The notes: a model not told the origin generated them from the sequence alone. A stretch of 64,000 nt of DNA from Apostichopus japonicus (GCF_037975245.1 NC_092567.1:13776876-13840875), one strand, 5' to 3'. Numbered from the stretch's first letter, positions 49,911-64,000 are shown. Made by a program: numbers and translations.

Positions 49911-52555
49911 TTTCAAAGTTGCATTTACCTGAAGGAAACGTCGGGTTTTTCTTTAGTTTGCTATGTCTGCTTTATTCCTTCAAGCAAAATTATCCTCTTG
50001 GAAACATGTCAGCACGTCCTTGCGGAAATTTTTGTGTGTATCCCCTTCCGCAAACGAATAAATTATGTCTCTTTCATATAATAAACTCACAACGTAATAA
50101 TTGCAATCAATATAAGTAGGCGTTTAAAGGCAGCTAACTCCATACTCCATTTGTACGGGTTTACTTTAAAAAACTAAAACTGTTCGTTCTGTCTAAATTG
50201 TGGCCTATATTTGATATAAATGACATTTGGGCTATAATGGAAATACTGTGACGTCGTGCGCAATGGGTTTCTAGGCTGTGGCCAAATCTTGACTTCCTTA
50301 GAGATGAACAAACAATCCACGGTTGAATGTGATTTAAATGCTACGTCCAGACCCAAGCTTTTTCTGGTGCATAAATCTGTATCGCTTGTAGTGAAAAGTA
50401 CGTTTTCCTCCTTCCTTGTGTTGCTTTAAAACAATCACCTGCCTCATATATCTTTGAACGTACAGTTCGGAGACCTCGGTTTTCACTGACCAGTGAGCTA
50501 AGACTTCTTTCCGATGTGATTTTAAGCCGAGAGCCGTTATATACCTCCCTCCCTACAAGGTTGTGATAATTGCAGCGAAGCAGTGCATGGTCGCATGTCA
50601 AATTTCTAGATCGATTAAATAAACTGTCGAAATTTTTAGAAAATGGATTGAGGGCGTGTCTTGCCGGAGGGACATTAGATAAAGTGCTTTGTGAATCCCC
50701 CGTTCAGTCTTCGGCTGTTGAGAAATCTGCAAAGGAAACAAAATTAATGGCTCGGTTGAATTTAGAATTCTAAACACACATTGCAATGAAGACACTGTAG
50801 GAGACGAGTAGGGTATGGTCAGTTAACATGAATTAGGATTGTGGAATAAGCCCATTTAAACTGACCAGTCTCTATGTGATTTTCGTTGTTATGATGCGAG
50901 CCTCAACACTAATATCTGTTTGGTATGTGTGCAGAAATAAACCAACCTTCTCTCTTCATGCCCGCGAAGTGATAACATGATCTAATGAAAACAAAAATAA
51001 CTAGCAGGGTCTTAGTTCTACAACTTGTTTTTTCTATTTAAAGGGGCGCTCCAAAATCAAATGTTAGTTGGTTTGATTAACGAAACCTCGAATACTTCAC
51101 ATTTGTACCAAATGCGCATAACCTGCAGATAGCCTACTGGGATACTCAATTAAAATTCATCAGCTATTCAATGAAGTGTCAGGTACAGTGTTATTATAAA
51201 AATGTTTGCAGTAATATGCCTTCATTTACCCTTCAGTGATTGGTATCAGACAATTTGTGCAAGGGTTCACAAACCCCATAATACGTTAACGTTTCACCTA
51301 TAGGGCAATTGCTAAACGGGTACACTGCATGTATACATAAGCAAGGCTCCTTAAAGTGGTCCTTAAAATTCTCATTCTCAAAGTGTGGCGTTCAGGATGA
51401 CCATATAATGCAATCAAATACGTTACTTTGCCGAGGGTAGACAAATATCTCAACCAATATCAATAATCGAATTGACTCCTTTTGCGGGTCTGAAATGAAG
51501 CAAAAGTCTCAAAATGGCCATTTCCCCCTCGTGTCTATACCAATATACGTTCACGTTAAAACCCTCATAAAGCAATATGACTCTCAACGATGAGGGACAT
51601 TATGTGTCAGACCCCCCCCCCCCCTGCGTGGTCCCCAGCATCACACATCCGACATTCAAGGTTTAGTGTTATAGAGCAACTCGGCCTTGAATGAGATGAC
51701 GACATTCAATTACTGCTGGCCCAGTCATCATATACTGTACATAATACATATAATATAACATTGACAGTTCTGATTGTGAAGTGTAGGCTCATCTCAAAAT
51801 AAGTGTGCTTTGGTTATGAGAAAACATCGCTCCAATTACCCTGAGATTTACCGCTGTGTGAAAGAAAATTGTTCAACAAACAAATTTGTAGTGAAACTAA
51901 CTTTGTTTATTTATCCTACCGAGTCAGGGACATTGCATATGGTTTATGACACTCCACAGGCCTAACCACAAGGCCAAAATATACCCTACACTTCGCTCGT
52001 AATTTTCTCGAGTACTGCCCTTTTCATGTTTTAGCACCATCACGTGCCCTTGGTGAATTGATATACCACTTACGCCATACTAATCGACATTCCATTACGG
52101 GAAAATTGAAATATTCCTCTGTAAATTGCGGATATTATCTGTCATGTTTGGACTACTGATCTTAAATTCAGAGGAGGGTAAACTCGTTGGAGGAGGGTGT
52201 CTCGACGTTGATAAATCCAAACTGTTTTGATGTAACAGACTGACTGGTCGGAAAGGTAGAATGAGCACACAACTAAGGAAGCCACATATATTAATGTGTT
52301 AACAGTGAACTCAAACCTTGACTGCGGCACTGGCTTCTGTTTCTCTTCATCTTCGTTTATAATATTCTGGACTTGTAAATGCGAGGGACATTCAAGAGGC
52401 GCGCACCGGTATTGAGAGATAGAGAATGACGCATGCCTAGGCATAGGACCTAACACTGATGAATATAGGTAGAATGTTATTATTCATACGTTATAGTCCA
52501 AGGAAATTTAAAAGTTTTAGTAAAAGTAGAATGTATCTATATAATTATTCTGGTT
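49911..52555. other. non-coding stretch upstream of gene A
   Basis: No recognisable gene. A C run lies at about 51611. Open frames on both strands near 50341-50795 overlap each other and are unrecognised. Confidence 0.4.
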
Positions 52556-52559
52556 TTCA

Positions 52560-52650
52560 AAATATAAATATAAATATAAAAATAATAATAATAATAAATA
52601 AGTTCTTAATATAGCGCCAAATACCAAAAGGCCTCTATAGGCGCTTTACA
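52560..52650 (+). repeat. interspersed repeat fragment with GCGCTTTACA motif
   Basis: After an (AAT)n run comes ATATAGCGCCAAATACC, then CTATAGGCGCTTTACAAA. From memory, such AGCGCC / GGCGCTTTACA pairs are a common feature of interspersed repeats in fish and marine invertebrates. The class is not certain. Confidence 0.5.
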
Positions 52651-52699
52651 AAACCTAAAACAAATAGAAACATAAAAAAGACAGAGAAAATGCTAAATC

Positions 52700-55600
52700 T
52701 TTGGAATGCTCCTTTAATGTTGAATTATTGATGACGTCAGTTACTCAGTACAAGAATAACTGCTCATGCTAATCCATTGTTTTATCAATCATAATATCTC
52801 AACCCAATCATAAACTTCATAACAACAACAGAGCACCCTTGGATGACATTGAACACCCTTTGACTTTGACAAATTTGTTATGTATTTGCCAATTTGCCAT
52901 TTGAGACAATAGAAACGTTTGTTTTCCCATTGCGTTTTGGAGAGGAACTGATCAAAATGACCTGTGAATTAGACCATGTAGTTACTTTATATGATGAACC
53001 TCAACTATTTACAGAGTTAAAGGAAAGTGTTATAGAAATACCGCCTGGCTAAATTTGTCAGTGTGTTGTAGTTATCATATAATCACCCTTGGTCACAGTT
53101 AAGATGTAAAGGAATCGATGGTTAGTAGGGTGCGATTATTCGTATACCTAGTTCATACAATTTGAGTAGTTTTCTGATAGACGCTATATTGCGAGAGACG
53201 TTTCTTTAAAAGAAAGAACGAATATGGTCTTTGATTACTATCATGTATTGTTTCTGTTTCAAGGGATTTGACCTAACACTAACAGCGTCACCTTGATCCA
53301 CAGTGCTAATGTTACAATACTTGGGCCGACACTGTATCAGTACAACGAACTTGATTAGTTTTCGTGTCAGGTTCTGGCTTGGGTGACGTTTCTCACATTA
53401 ATATAACTCCAATATCATAGATTCAGACAAGTGCCTCCCAAATATGGATTCATATTAAGGTTCAAAGGTCATTTCCGCTAAGAGATTTATCAGCTCTGGA
53501 TGTTGCAAATTAGTTCAAATGCCACTCAGATACGCAGTGACGTTATCAGTTAGAAGCAGGGGGTGTGGTGTGGGGGGGGGGTGAGCCGAGGATAAGACTA
53601 TGGAGATTATGGGGACATAGAGAGAGAGACAGTCTGAATGAGAACATTTGCACATGCGTTGTAAACTAAGGGTCCTTGGTTAGTGTATTGCGCCCTCTAT
53701 CCCATGACTGAATTGCTGATTATACCACGATATCACCTAGTCAATCAAATCATGAAACTTCGCCATACGCGGAATTAATGCATTTTCCGTTGTGAGGAAC
53801 AACATTTCTTCTGGGTTTCATGAAAAAAATCGTAAATAAATCTAAAGAATGAACAAGCAAAGGTTCTTAATCACATAACTATATTTGTTTGATCCATCGA
53901 ATTCATGGCTTGTTAGACTATCAATGCTAATGGAAGGATCATTTCTCTTCAACCTATTGGGCCTTTTTGCCAGCAAAACTGTCCATGAGACGTGAGGTAA
54001 ACTGATTAAGCCCAATGCCTATACACTGGAGCAACCACAATTCTCCCTAAAATATGATGGGTGCAGTCACATTATTAAAAAAAAAACTGGCTCGAAATAG
54101 TCTGTATACCTTATAAAATTAAGACAACGAATCGATTTTCCATTAGTTTGCCAGTGTTGAGTATTGAATCATCGTCTCAGATCTCTCTCAGTCATTTTCC
54201 CTACATCTCTCACTTTCTCTCTGCTCCCTACACTTCTCTCTGTCTATCTGCATGTCTGCCTGTCCATCTAGCTGGGCGAGACAACACAAGATGTTAAATT
54301 TAGCAATTCAACTTGAAAATTCAAACAAAATGACATTTAAATTAATGCTGATAAAGTCGTGATCGTCCTTGTCGGCTTGGCACCGTATATTGTGCAATAT
54401 TCTATGGCTAGGGTATAAACAAAAAACCCATCTGATAGTTCTTGCTGGGCACAATGCAAATATTAGCGTTAAAATGTAGATATTTCTACTATACATGCAT
54501 TTTGCTGAGCATTATTAACGTTAACTGGTGCATGTGAAGAACTGCCGTGTCTGTGAGGACAGTTCTAGATATATATACTCAAAAGTCAGGCAATCCAAAT
54601 TATAGACAAATATAAATGAGCCGAAATTTGACAAGTTTTTTAAATTGCAGAATGATTTAAACCGTTCGCCGAAGACATCTATGATGTGATAACAGAATAT
54701 TTGGCTACGTTCCTTCATAGCATAGTCACGCGTAGAGTCCACTCGATGTATATTTGTGTAACACATGATGTAACCGGTGATGCAACAAATGATGTCAATG
54801 GACCAATACGCTACGCACTCCCCATCCCCACCCCACACACACACAGATACTTGTCGATATGGTTCAATTCACATCAGTTTATATATATGCAATGACAAAA
54901 ATGAAACTTATTCACTGAAGGACATTGAAGGAAATTAAGAGATTACAATAATCCCTAACGTGAGTTGCTTGCATACATTTACATATAGACAGACCAATAT
55001 GTATTCCAATTAGAGGAATGTTAAGTATATATGTTAGGTTCACACTGCTATCGATAAGTTACTTATTATATATCTGGTTCAGAAATATTTTTTAAATCTC
55101 ATTAGTGGCCGTATAGCGAGAACAAACACCCACCAGGCAGACCCTATGAATACGTTAAGGGGAACCCACCGTTAACTAATTCTAAGACTCTTGTCAGTGT
55201 ATATGTATGTAGGCATAATACAGTAGTTTGTCCTTCAAATGAACTTACATCCTCTCTGCAACGCACTGTTCTCTTTCACGAGCATGGCATTGCAGTGAAG
55301 TGGTGTCCAAGTGTCTGCAGCGGTTTTACTCGAACAATCACGGAAATTAATCGAAAACATGAAGTTGTCGACAAATTAACCGTATCGTGTCATCCTACGA
55401 CCCTACGGGAATCCTGTCCACTATTCTACATGTCCCGTTGCTGTATGTGTGAAAGGACGACACATATCATCATGGCGAGTTATCAAAGACATAGCAGCGA
55501 CAAGTGAGACAGGCACGTGTCAATCAAAATTCAAAATTTTGAGATTAGTTTTGGTAGATCGAAGATGACAGTTCAGTCAAAACCGCGGAAAGAAGAAGCC

Positions 55601-56140
55601 GTTAAAGCTCCATGGTTGAAGAGACTGATTGGTATTGACGTAAAGTGAATCTTTATTAGGAAATGCTCAGTCGTTTAGCACGTTAGACTACGGGCTTTTG
55701 CAGGAGCTGTTAACCGACTTGTGGGGTTAATAACTAGTCGGTTGAATTGATGACTATTTAGTTAACTTTCAGGCTGTGTGAAATGATTAACTAACGTATA
55801 TCGGGTCAAACCAGTGTTCGACCTATGCAAGGAAGTAATTGTGTATACCAGTTTTCAAATTTACATTATTGACAGTTTTTTTGCGGCATCTTGAATTTTT
55901 CACATTCATTAAAAAGAAAACATAAGGTCCCGAAAATATAATCTTTAGCGAAAGAAAAAAAGGATGAGAGTTTTTAGTGACTCAATCAATATTCCAAAGA
56001 CTTTGAATAGGGGCTGCTACGAAATTTCTGGAAAAACCCCCCATAATAACTCACCAATTCGCTGTGACCAACGAGTTTGAACCACATACATACATTGCGG
56101 GATATCCAGATATATGTGGTTACAGCATGACTTGGTCGGA
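52700..56140. other. non-coding stretch
   Basis: No genes or repeats recognised beyond G runs near 53572 and CA-rich patches near 54838. Confidence 0.4.
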
Positions 56141-56141
56141 C

Positions 56142-56170
56142 CAGAGAGTTGCTATGGAAGAGACTCCCTG
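56142..56170. mobile_element. 28-29-nt hairpin unit, copy C
   Basis: Left arm CAGAGAGTTGCT, loop ATGG, right arm AAGAGACTCCCTG. The stem is imperfect, but the unit is clearly the same as at 45583. The flanks are GTCGGAC (56135-56141) and GTCTGAC (56171-56177), a 7-bp direct repeat with one mismatch. Confidence 0.7.
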
Positions 56171-56545
56171 GTCTGACAGACTGAAAGTTGCAACCTAACA
56201 CAAAATACACATTTGATGCGCGCAACGGAGCACATGGGAATTGGTTCAGGACCGTTATGTCAGATTAATAGTTCACGTCCTTCCCTTCCTTTTTAAAATG
56301 TAACTTTCAAAATGGTGGACCGAAATTGACAATAAAGATAAAAATTGCATGAAATTATATACAGGAATCTGAATCTGAATAAATTATTTGTGTCCATCAT
56401 GTTACACTGGGGGCCTCCACGTGCGAACTTTTCGATAGGGTTGGAATCTCGTAACGTATATTCGAGGGTTTGGTTGACACTGTTCAAGAGAGACTTGAAC
56501 GTACTCAACAGGATAGTCGAGAGGAAATTATCTTTGACTAATGAG

Positions 56546-56824
<279 letters not shown>

Positions 56825-56825
<1 letters not shown>

Positions 56826-56965
56826 TTAGCATGAAATTTGCATGTAATTCCGGCATTGCATTTCGAGATATTAATAGTTGCAATTTTTACAGTTTGTACT
56901 ACCAGTGAACTTGAAGCAAACATAGTGTGATGTCAAAGTTGCACACTGACAACCTGTTGCCTCTT
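56825..56965 (+). repeat. dispersed repeat family, copy 2
   Basis: Second copy of the repeat described at 47188-47340, same orientation, diverged. Confidence 0.7.
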
Positions 56966-57374
56966 GTTCCCTTTTATTAAAAACATTTCAAATTAAAATA
57001 TTGTTGTCTATCGAGCGCTACATATCAACGGAATGGAAATATCACCAGGATGCTCACAAGATTTCTTTTTTTCGTATATCAAAAATAAAATTAAGTTGGA
57101 CTATCCTGTCATCCATCGTTTAGGAAACGGATTGATCTCAAGTTGTCTATACCCTGTCCGCTCCCCCGTCCCCCGGTATATCATTCATCCACCGTCGGTT
57201 GTCTAGAGTAATAACGTTTCTTTCTCTAGTTAGTAAACTTCTTTATTCATTCAGATAGGTCTGATTCATGGATCATTTCCATGTTAGGATTCTGTCTTGA
57301 AATGGTCGCATTATTTGAATTGTCTTCCGTACTGACCCCAAACTTTAGTGGTGGTCTTAATAAAAAAGCTAAAA

Positions 57375-57580
57375 CTTTGTAAAAGTACTTTCTCTGGAAG
57401 GATCCGACGCCCCTAATTCTTCATTAGACAATTAACATCTTCATTAGACAATTAACATCTTCATTAGACAATGAACATCTTTGTGAGGAATAATCATTGG
57501 AGGATGAAAGTATAAAATGCCTTTTGAATTTTGAGCAAGGGTGACCATTATTTGATTTTCTAGCATATTTGGGGCTATAC
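57375..57580. repeat. dispersed repeat family, copy 2, with internal 20-bp triplication
   Basis: Second copy of the repeat at 6185-6345. Inside it, at 57417-57476, CTTCATTAGACAATTAACAT is present three times (third copy slightly changed). This is absent from the other copy and so arose after insertion. Confidence 0.65.
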
Positions 57581-57584
57581 TGAT

Positions 57585-60500
57585 CACCTAAAAAAAAGCT
57601 ACAAAAGTGGCCAATCTGTTAGTATAATTTGACCTGTACTTAACCTTCATGCTTTGATATTGTCAAAATCTTTGCGAACGACGACATTCTCTTTACTATA
57701 GTCAGCACTGTAATAACTCCAGGAAGTCATTATGATTTTGTTTGTTAGTTCATATTTAAATTAACCTACGTATTATGACCGAAGAAGATAGTTGCCAATT
57801 GCTGTTGTTTATCTACGTTCGAAAATAATATATATCACAAGGCGTGTGCTTCAAATTTCGTGAAACCCATGGCAACGAACCAGGCGTTAATTAGTTCAGT
57901 GCCAGATACGAGGATTGCTTTTCCTACTCTCACAACCCACTCATTCATAATTTGTTTTAATAACTACAAATATTACTGTATCAAAACTGACGCCCATTTG
58001 AACTTGTCTGAGGCACATCAATAGCTTGTAAACGTATAACATAACGGCACTGTTGCTATGACGTCACAACAAGGTTGCCAAGGTACTTAATGTGTTGCTC
58101 AGTGTTAACTACCGGTTACGTAAAGCAATATATGACGTCACCGCTTATCAGAGACACATCTCCTTAAAAGCCGCCGCAGTTCCGAAATCCATCGTAAAGT
58201 TAATAATATAAGTCCCAAAAAAAATCTCAGTAAAACAATTTACATAGGAATAAATCAAAAAGTGTATGTAAAGTGTGAATTATGTGTACCTTATACGGCT
58301 TCACACGTGTTCATACCGGTAAGACCGAACCAGATACGGTGACTCGTTACGTATACGTGTATATGGCAGTATATGATTGCCTGTATGTTAATGTTTTTAT
58401 TTTATGAGTCCTACATCTTTGTGGCGGATACGGGGATAGAAACCGTCACAATTAACTTTAAAAACATGTAGCTGAACTATTATTGCTTAAAGATTTATCA
58501 GAAGCTAAATTATACTTGCGAAACACTTTTACTTTGAAATCAAGTCCGTGTTCTACGTTTCAAAATATCTTTTACTCATACACAGGTCTATATAGCTAAT
58601 GAAAGTCAAAATAATAAATTGCACCTTACCGTGAAAGTCCTACATCATGGCTCCTACTGTACGATTCATGTTTTGAGACTTGATTTGACCTCAGACTTTG
58701 AACTGACCTGGTCAGTCTTGGAACCCACAACCTGCCAGATGTATGAGCTCCATGTTATGTATTCATCTTATTTTTTGTGTCGTTTAATCTATTTATACTT
58801 TTTGCGAAAAGTGACCCCAAAATAGAGGCTGGACAGGAATAGCAACCAAGTTTGCCTTACTGCAATACCCTCAGCTCCACCAGTCCCCTGGTCACACCGG
58901 GACTGTAATCGTGTGGTCATAACGGCTCTATACATCAGGTTATGTGCTGTATCTTGAATCCATGGAAAAGAACAGTATAGTTCAAATTGATCTTTGCGTG
59001 CAAAATGATACTTGCTTCTCCTATGCACAGTATTAACGTAGTTTGTAGGTTTCAGCCGTTTCCTGTTGTAATGGAGTGAAACTAACATCATTGATCTACC
59101 CTTGATAACATTGATTGGGCCTTTCAGGTATGTAACATATGATAAGACCATAACAGTGCGTCTGACCAAACTTCGGTTCATGAATTAGGAAGAAAATTTG
59201 GAACTGTAATAGAAAACTATTATTCGGAAATCGTCAGAATAATTTACGTCCAATTGGGTGAAGATTTAGTAATTTGTTTTCTTCAGAAAACTGCGCTCAA
59301 TCACATAATAATACTCAAGTGCATGAATGTTCAGTGAAGTTACATTTATTAACAATAATTATGGTTTAATTTGGAATGGGGTTTAAAGGGGGGGGGGGTG
59401 GGAGGGGTATAAACGGGAGGCTTAAAAATACTATTTGTAATCTTTGGATGAAGGAGGAGTGTCAGGATGAATAAAGTGAAGGGGAAGGGAGGGGGAGAGG
59501 TGGGGGGAGGTGCTACGGTACAGGAGTAAATATGCACGCAATCACTTACCGTAAATCGGCATGTACATGCATGCAATCAGTTTACCGCGGTAGGCCGCAT
59601 GTACCGCATTTTATAAATATCACCTTGTAGGAGCTAGGCGGTCAATTATAAACAACTGGACCGGTTTATTTTGCAGTCCATTTTTGTGGCAATAACTTCT
59701 TATGCTTCTCATAATGTAATTGACAGACTAATTTTTACAAGTCCGTATGCTTGACAAACTTAAAAGGTACCATAATTATTATATTCTTGGCAGAATTAGT
59801 TTAGTTGGTGAAATTGAAATTATTATTTAATAGTATACTTGGTATAATTATATTTTGAAGTAAGTGTTAATGACACAGTACATTGTCCTCTGGATATCTG
59901 ATATAATAAAAATATATGATTACTGATGAAATAAAGAATAAATTCATGTGCGTAACATGTATATACAATATTGGACCCTCTCCTCGCCCCCCCCCCCCCG
60001 CCCACCCTCTTCCCACTCCAAATTTTTCATACGAACAATCTCGAAGGTTCAGAGGTAAGTCCCCAACAATATTTGTATCACAATAGATGTAGATGGTTTG
60101 GTTTACTTATTCCTTGTACGAGCAGGAAGCTCCTTTAAGGAATAATGAGGTTCCATTTCGATTTCTTCTTTGCTTCAAAGAATTGTTTTCTGGTATTTTT
60201 TGTTGTTGATCAAATTCAGCTTAAGTAGAAACACCGCGACTGAAATTTCCTATTTCTGCTCGATGAAGTGAGTAATTCTATCTTCAAAATAAGCTTATTG
60301 AAGCTACCCATACTAACACGCCTCTGGCTAAGGTTCTATTTTGAAGCAAATTATCGCTGTGGTCATAAAATAGTAAGCATTAAGAATACCCCAAACAAGC
60401 TGTTTGTCGTAGAATAAGCTAAGGGCAACGAAATAAAAAAATTAATTAGAGTGAAGGGATATAATCGCCCTTGGCGCAATTGTTTTTGAACACCGACAGG

Positions 60501-60845
60501 CGGCAGTGACGTAATCATTAAAGTGTATATCTGAATCATTGGCAGTATCTTGCAGCATGAGACTGTTGGGGCCAGATAATACCACAGAGAGTTTATTCAC
60601 CGGCTCATATTTACTCTCTAATCGAGAAGCCTCCTCACCAAGAGAAGAAATGGTCGAAGAAGAAGAAGAAAAAGAAGATATAATAATGAGGAGACCTAAC
60701 CATGGTCTTTAATTTGATTGAAGCAAGATAGTTCATTAAAGGAATCTAATAAAACTCTAAGAAGGAGAAACTAACGTTGTCAAGGGCAATTGTTGTTGTT
60801 GACTGTCATCAAATGTTGCTCTTTTGTTCATATGCAGTTAAAAGA
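57585..60845. other. non-coding stretch
   Basis: A 130-codon minus-strand frame at 58789-59181 is the longest non-repeat frame without other support. It has no motif I recognise. G or C runs lie near 59388 and 59990. Confidence 0.35.
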
Positions 60846-60849
60846 AATA

Positions 60850-61020
60850 TGTTTTGGTTGAGTTATTAGCATTTATAAAATAAAGGATTACCAGTAAGGA
60901 CGCCCTCATTAACATAAAGTTAGCCTTAAAAGTGCATTCCAAGAGAGACTTAGCGTATTTTAAAGGTGAATATCTTGAAACCTGAATAGCTGTAGAAACA
61001 CTTCGAGTACTCGTGATTTA
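60850..61020 (+). repeat. dispersed repeat family, copy 2
   Basis: Second copy of the repeat at 12855-13040, same orientation. Confidence 0.6.
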
Positions 61021-61024
61021 TGTT

Positions 61025-63520
61025 TTCGTCGGAACTATGACAAATCATGATTTAAATTATCCGAAAGGTGATCCATTAAGTCAAATACTGCAGATAGCCT
61101 AATGGTGTATATTAAACATTCCTTGTACGATATTGGAAGGCTACAGTAGCAGATAGTGTTTCCCGCCACCAAGTTTCTTCCCTGAGTGATTCAGTTTATA
61201 CGGTACCAAAAATTGTAGCATGTTGAAATTAAAATGAAGATTTAATATCTACAACGTTTACTTTTTCCTTCCGCCGTTCTGCCGATCTAAAGTTTATTAC
61301 TTAAGTTATACTAGACAGTTTTACAAGAATTCTACAAGTTTAACTTGCATACTTTTGTGTGATTGACCGGAAGCTGATAATTCATAAGATGCATTTTCTG
61401 TACAGGCGCGTAACCAGCCTAGTTCGTGGTGTGAGGGGAAAGCAAAATGTGCCCCCCCCCCTTCATCTTAAAAATCGAGGAATTTAAGTGTTAATAAACG
61501 TTTGTATTGAAATTATTTTTCATTAACACCAAATAGGCTCTATAACCTCTGTAACGAATTCGAATAATAGAGGGGAGAAGCAAGAGGATAGGCTGCCGTT
61601 CTGGGAGAGGTGAGGGAGAAAATTTGTCTCCGTAAGCGGGTGAGGGGTAGAGGGAATGCAAAAGGGTGCTATCATTTCCAAAGCCACATTTGTGTAAGCT
61701 TTTTGTGCATGTGCTATAAAATGTGGAAGAAAGATTCGAATGAGGGGGGGGGGGGGGTCGGAGGAGGAGGAGGGACATGTTCCCATTCTCTGCAGTAGTT
61801 ACAGACTTGTTTATATTATTTAGTTTGCATTGCTAATGAGGAATACTGATGAGAAGCAGATCACACCGTACTATAAAAACAAGTATAGCCTATCCAGTAT
61901 CATGTAAATCAGAGCTATTATTTTACTCTTTTGTCAATTATTAGGAGTAGAAGGAGTTCGCGACACTCTCTTTTTTTGCTCACACACACGCACACACATA
62001 AAGGGCATATAGTCCAATTAAAAGCTAGAACAAAATTGATAAAAGTGTAAAATGTACACGTTTATATCTAAGTGTCTTTCAAAGTAACGATGATTAACAC
62101 CATAGCTGGCTAAACACCGTTAGTGTAAGTACGATATGAACATCCATATATCGGACATTCAAAGAGATTTATCAAATGTAAATTGTATCGAACTAACCAA
62201 CATAGGAAAGGATGAATTTTCTTTAGGAACACAGATTACGGGGTCCCCAACCTGCTTGAAGTGACTTTACCCCCCCCCCCCCCAACACACACACACACAG
62301 TTCACTCTCTCTAAATGCTATGGAGAGACATACTAGACCATAAGCGGGAAAGGGGCATCGTAACCTTCATATCACGTACGGTAAATCTTAATCGTTACTG
62401 AACTTACATTTAATTAAAGTATATTTACAACTAACGTGAATTGTTTTGGTTGCTATAAACTTCGTCTTGATGACCTTATGGGGGTACTTTAACTTTCCTA
62501 ATAACATTGATTCAATGTAAGTGTGAGCTCACTACCTCTTGGGAATCACGCCACCATTAGCCAGCCTATGCACAACGACTTTATAGCATTTAAATACCTG
62601 TGGTAAGAATCAGAACAATTTACTTTACCTGTCATATACTTTCTTTCAAGCCCTTTCTCTTTCTGCGATAGTAAAGTTCTCTCCGGCAAGACTCGCAACA
62701 CTGTAGTTCCATCACTTGTTAAAACGTTCTTGCCTAAATGCACATGCTTACCACTATCGAGCATATTCCCTCGTTGTGCATTCAGCAGGAACAATTACAG
62801 AGTTTGATATACTCATGCATCGAGAGCGGGTTGTGTCACCGCTCAAACGTAAGGGCTTTATTCCATGAGGAAGTACAAACATTGGTTTGTTTGACATACT
62901 GCCTCAGTGGTCAATAGAATAAAGTTTAAGGGACAGTGAATTTCTCTCTTAAATATTTAAGGTAGGCCTACTTGAGCTTCCAATGAGTGTTATTAGAGAT
63001 GTTTGATAATCGCACATCACTGTCAATCTACCAAATGAATAAGAATTCACTGAGTCGACTTCGTGCTATGAAATTTAATTAGTCGAAGTAAATACAAACA
63101 GGAGTTAACAAGTGAACGTAAACAATAAAAACACTTCCAATGGCTATTCGCATTAGACGATAACATATCTGTTGTTTGATTCTCAAAGAATTACTAATTT
63201 GTAATAAAACATAAAAAGTAGCTAGTGACGTTCAATGGTGAAATGGCAACACTTTATCATCGTTTAGTCATAGCAGATTGGCCACGAATAATGCTATAAA
63301 GTCCAATAATGGTCACTCATTTGTAAACTTTCATGTGATTATTTAAATAGTCCTAAGTGGATGAGGATCAGAGCCTCTATATGAGAACACTTTTATCAAT
63401 GTTAGAAATCTTCTAAGATCAATTCTAAAATCTGAAGCCAATAAATATTGATCTTTAAAGTTATTTTTCGTCAGTTGTTAATTTGCTCGCCAAATAGATA
63501 AGTTCACTCATTAGAAGGGC
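61025..63520. other. non-coding stretch
   Basis: ACAGGCGCGTAACCAG at 61404 looks like one end of a hAT-like repeat (compare 4422), but no partner end was found. A minus-strand segment at 62546-62794 ends at an ACAG/GTAAAG donor and has coding-like composition, yet lacks a good acceptor. G or C runs lie near 61452, 61746 and 62273. Confidence 0.35.
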
Positions 63521-63525
63521 ATTCG

Positions 63526-63650
63526 ATGCATAGGCGTAGGAGCCAATTCGATTTGGGGGGGGGGGGGGCTGTAACGACTTGCCCGAAAAATACAACCAAA
63601 AGTTTTCGCGCGGTCCGCGCGCTTTCAACATGTTAATATGCATATCACAT
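63526..63650 (+). repeat. dispersed repeat with CGCGCG palindrome, copy 2
   Basis: Starts GGCGTAGGAGCC, then a 13-base G run, GCTGTAACGACTTGCCCG, TTTTCGCGCGG, CCGCGCGC and TTCAACATGTTAAT, matching 4205-4325 read from the other strand. A TTCATTTTTCATTTCTTTATT stretch follows, which may be the reverse of a LINE-type 3' end. Confidence 0.7.
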
Positions 63651-64000
63651 TTCATTTTTCATTTCTTTATTCCAGTATAAATTTACAGAAAAATTTATAA
63701 ATAGGATAAAAATATACAAAACATCAAAATACAGGTTAAGACATATAAAAGTTTATGAGACTAAGTTAATAGTGAAAACATAAAAAGCGTTACAAAAGTT
63801 ATCAAAATTATCAAGAAGCTACAACAAAGGATCTAGGAAGCTGTCTTTACCAGTTTACAAAAAGGGCTGCTCTGTACATAAAACGAGTTCTTAAATAGTA
63901 AAATTCTAAACCATTATCAAAAAGCTACAATAATCACATAGGCATTCAGCGGCTTTTACATCACATGCCAATAACATACAATCATTTGCCGTGTTATTAC

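Noticed and set aside
58789-59181. 130-codon minus-strand frame
   Set aside because: Longest unexplained frame outside repeats after gene A, but no start context, no domain and no convincing donor; kept only as unassigned.

Overview
This is a eukaryotic, AT-rich, gene-poor stretch. There are no operons, ribosome binding sites or dense long open frames. The few coding pieces are short exons with GT-AG splice signals, surrounded by satellites and decayed transposons. The repeat ends (hAT-like termini of the GGGGCGTATCCAGG type, CGCGCGG/CCGCGCG palindromes, a 139-bp TGACCT-rich satellite) and the long introns suggest a marine invertebrate, plausibly an echinoderm such as a sea cucumber. That assignment is an inference from style, not from a diagnostic gene.

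Two secreted-protein genes can be argued for, both on the minus strand. Gene A starts at a TATA/initiator pair (49,883-49,910). It has a short signal-peptide exon ending at 49,486, an intron of about 13.8 kb, and then a 651-bp phase 1-1 exon (35,067-35,717) coding for a cysteine-containing extracellular domain that I do not recognise. Gene B has a signal-peptide exon (10,784-10,871), a possible 5' UTR exon ending at 11,298 and a phase-compatible second exon (7,838-7,920). Neither gene is complete here. A few small minus-strand exon candidates between 12 and 33 kb may belong to gene A.

Layout: 3.3-5.4 kb is a 32-bp minisatellite split by a hAT-like element. 16.0-16.5 kb is a 45-56-bp array. 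16.8-25.1 kb holds four clusters of the 139-bp satellite and a broken LINE reverse transcriptase (19.0-19.9 kb). 26.0-26.9 kb has a MITE and a 27-bp array, and 29.5-29.9 kb a second, unrelated 27-bp array. The first intron of gene A carries a 22-bp array (36.2-38.0 kb), a 15-bp array (38.5-39.2 kb), a 38-bp array (41.4-44.15 kb) and a C-rich array (47.9-48.65 kb). A (TA)n tract with inverted-repeat arms lies at 56.5-56.8 kb. By eye, tandem arrays fill roughly a sixth of the window.

The most unusual signal is a 28-29-nt self-complementary unit found three times (12.4, 45.6 and 56.1 kb). Each copy keeps an ATGG loop and is flanked by what looks like a 5-7-bp target-site duplication, so it behaves like a transposable element that is nothing but a hairpin. 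The second is the 139-bp satellite, whose units carry TGACCT half-sites spaced as DR4 nuclear-receptor elements and which end in a common CA-rich tail at several loci.
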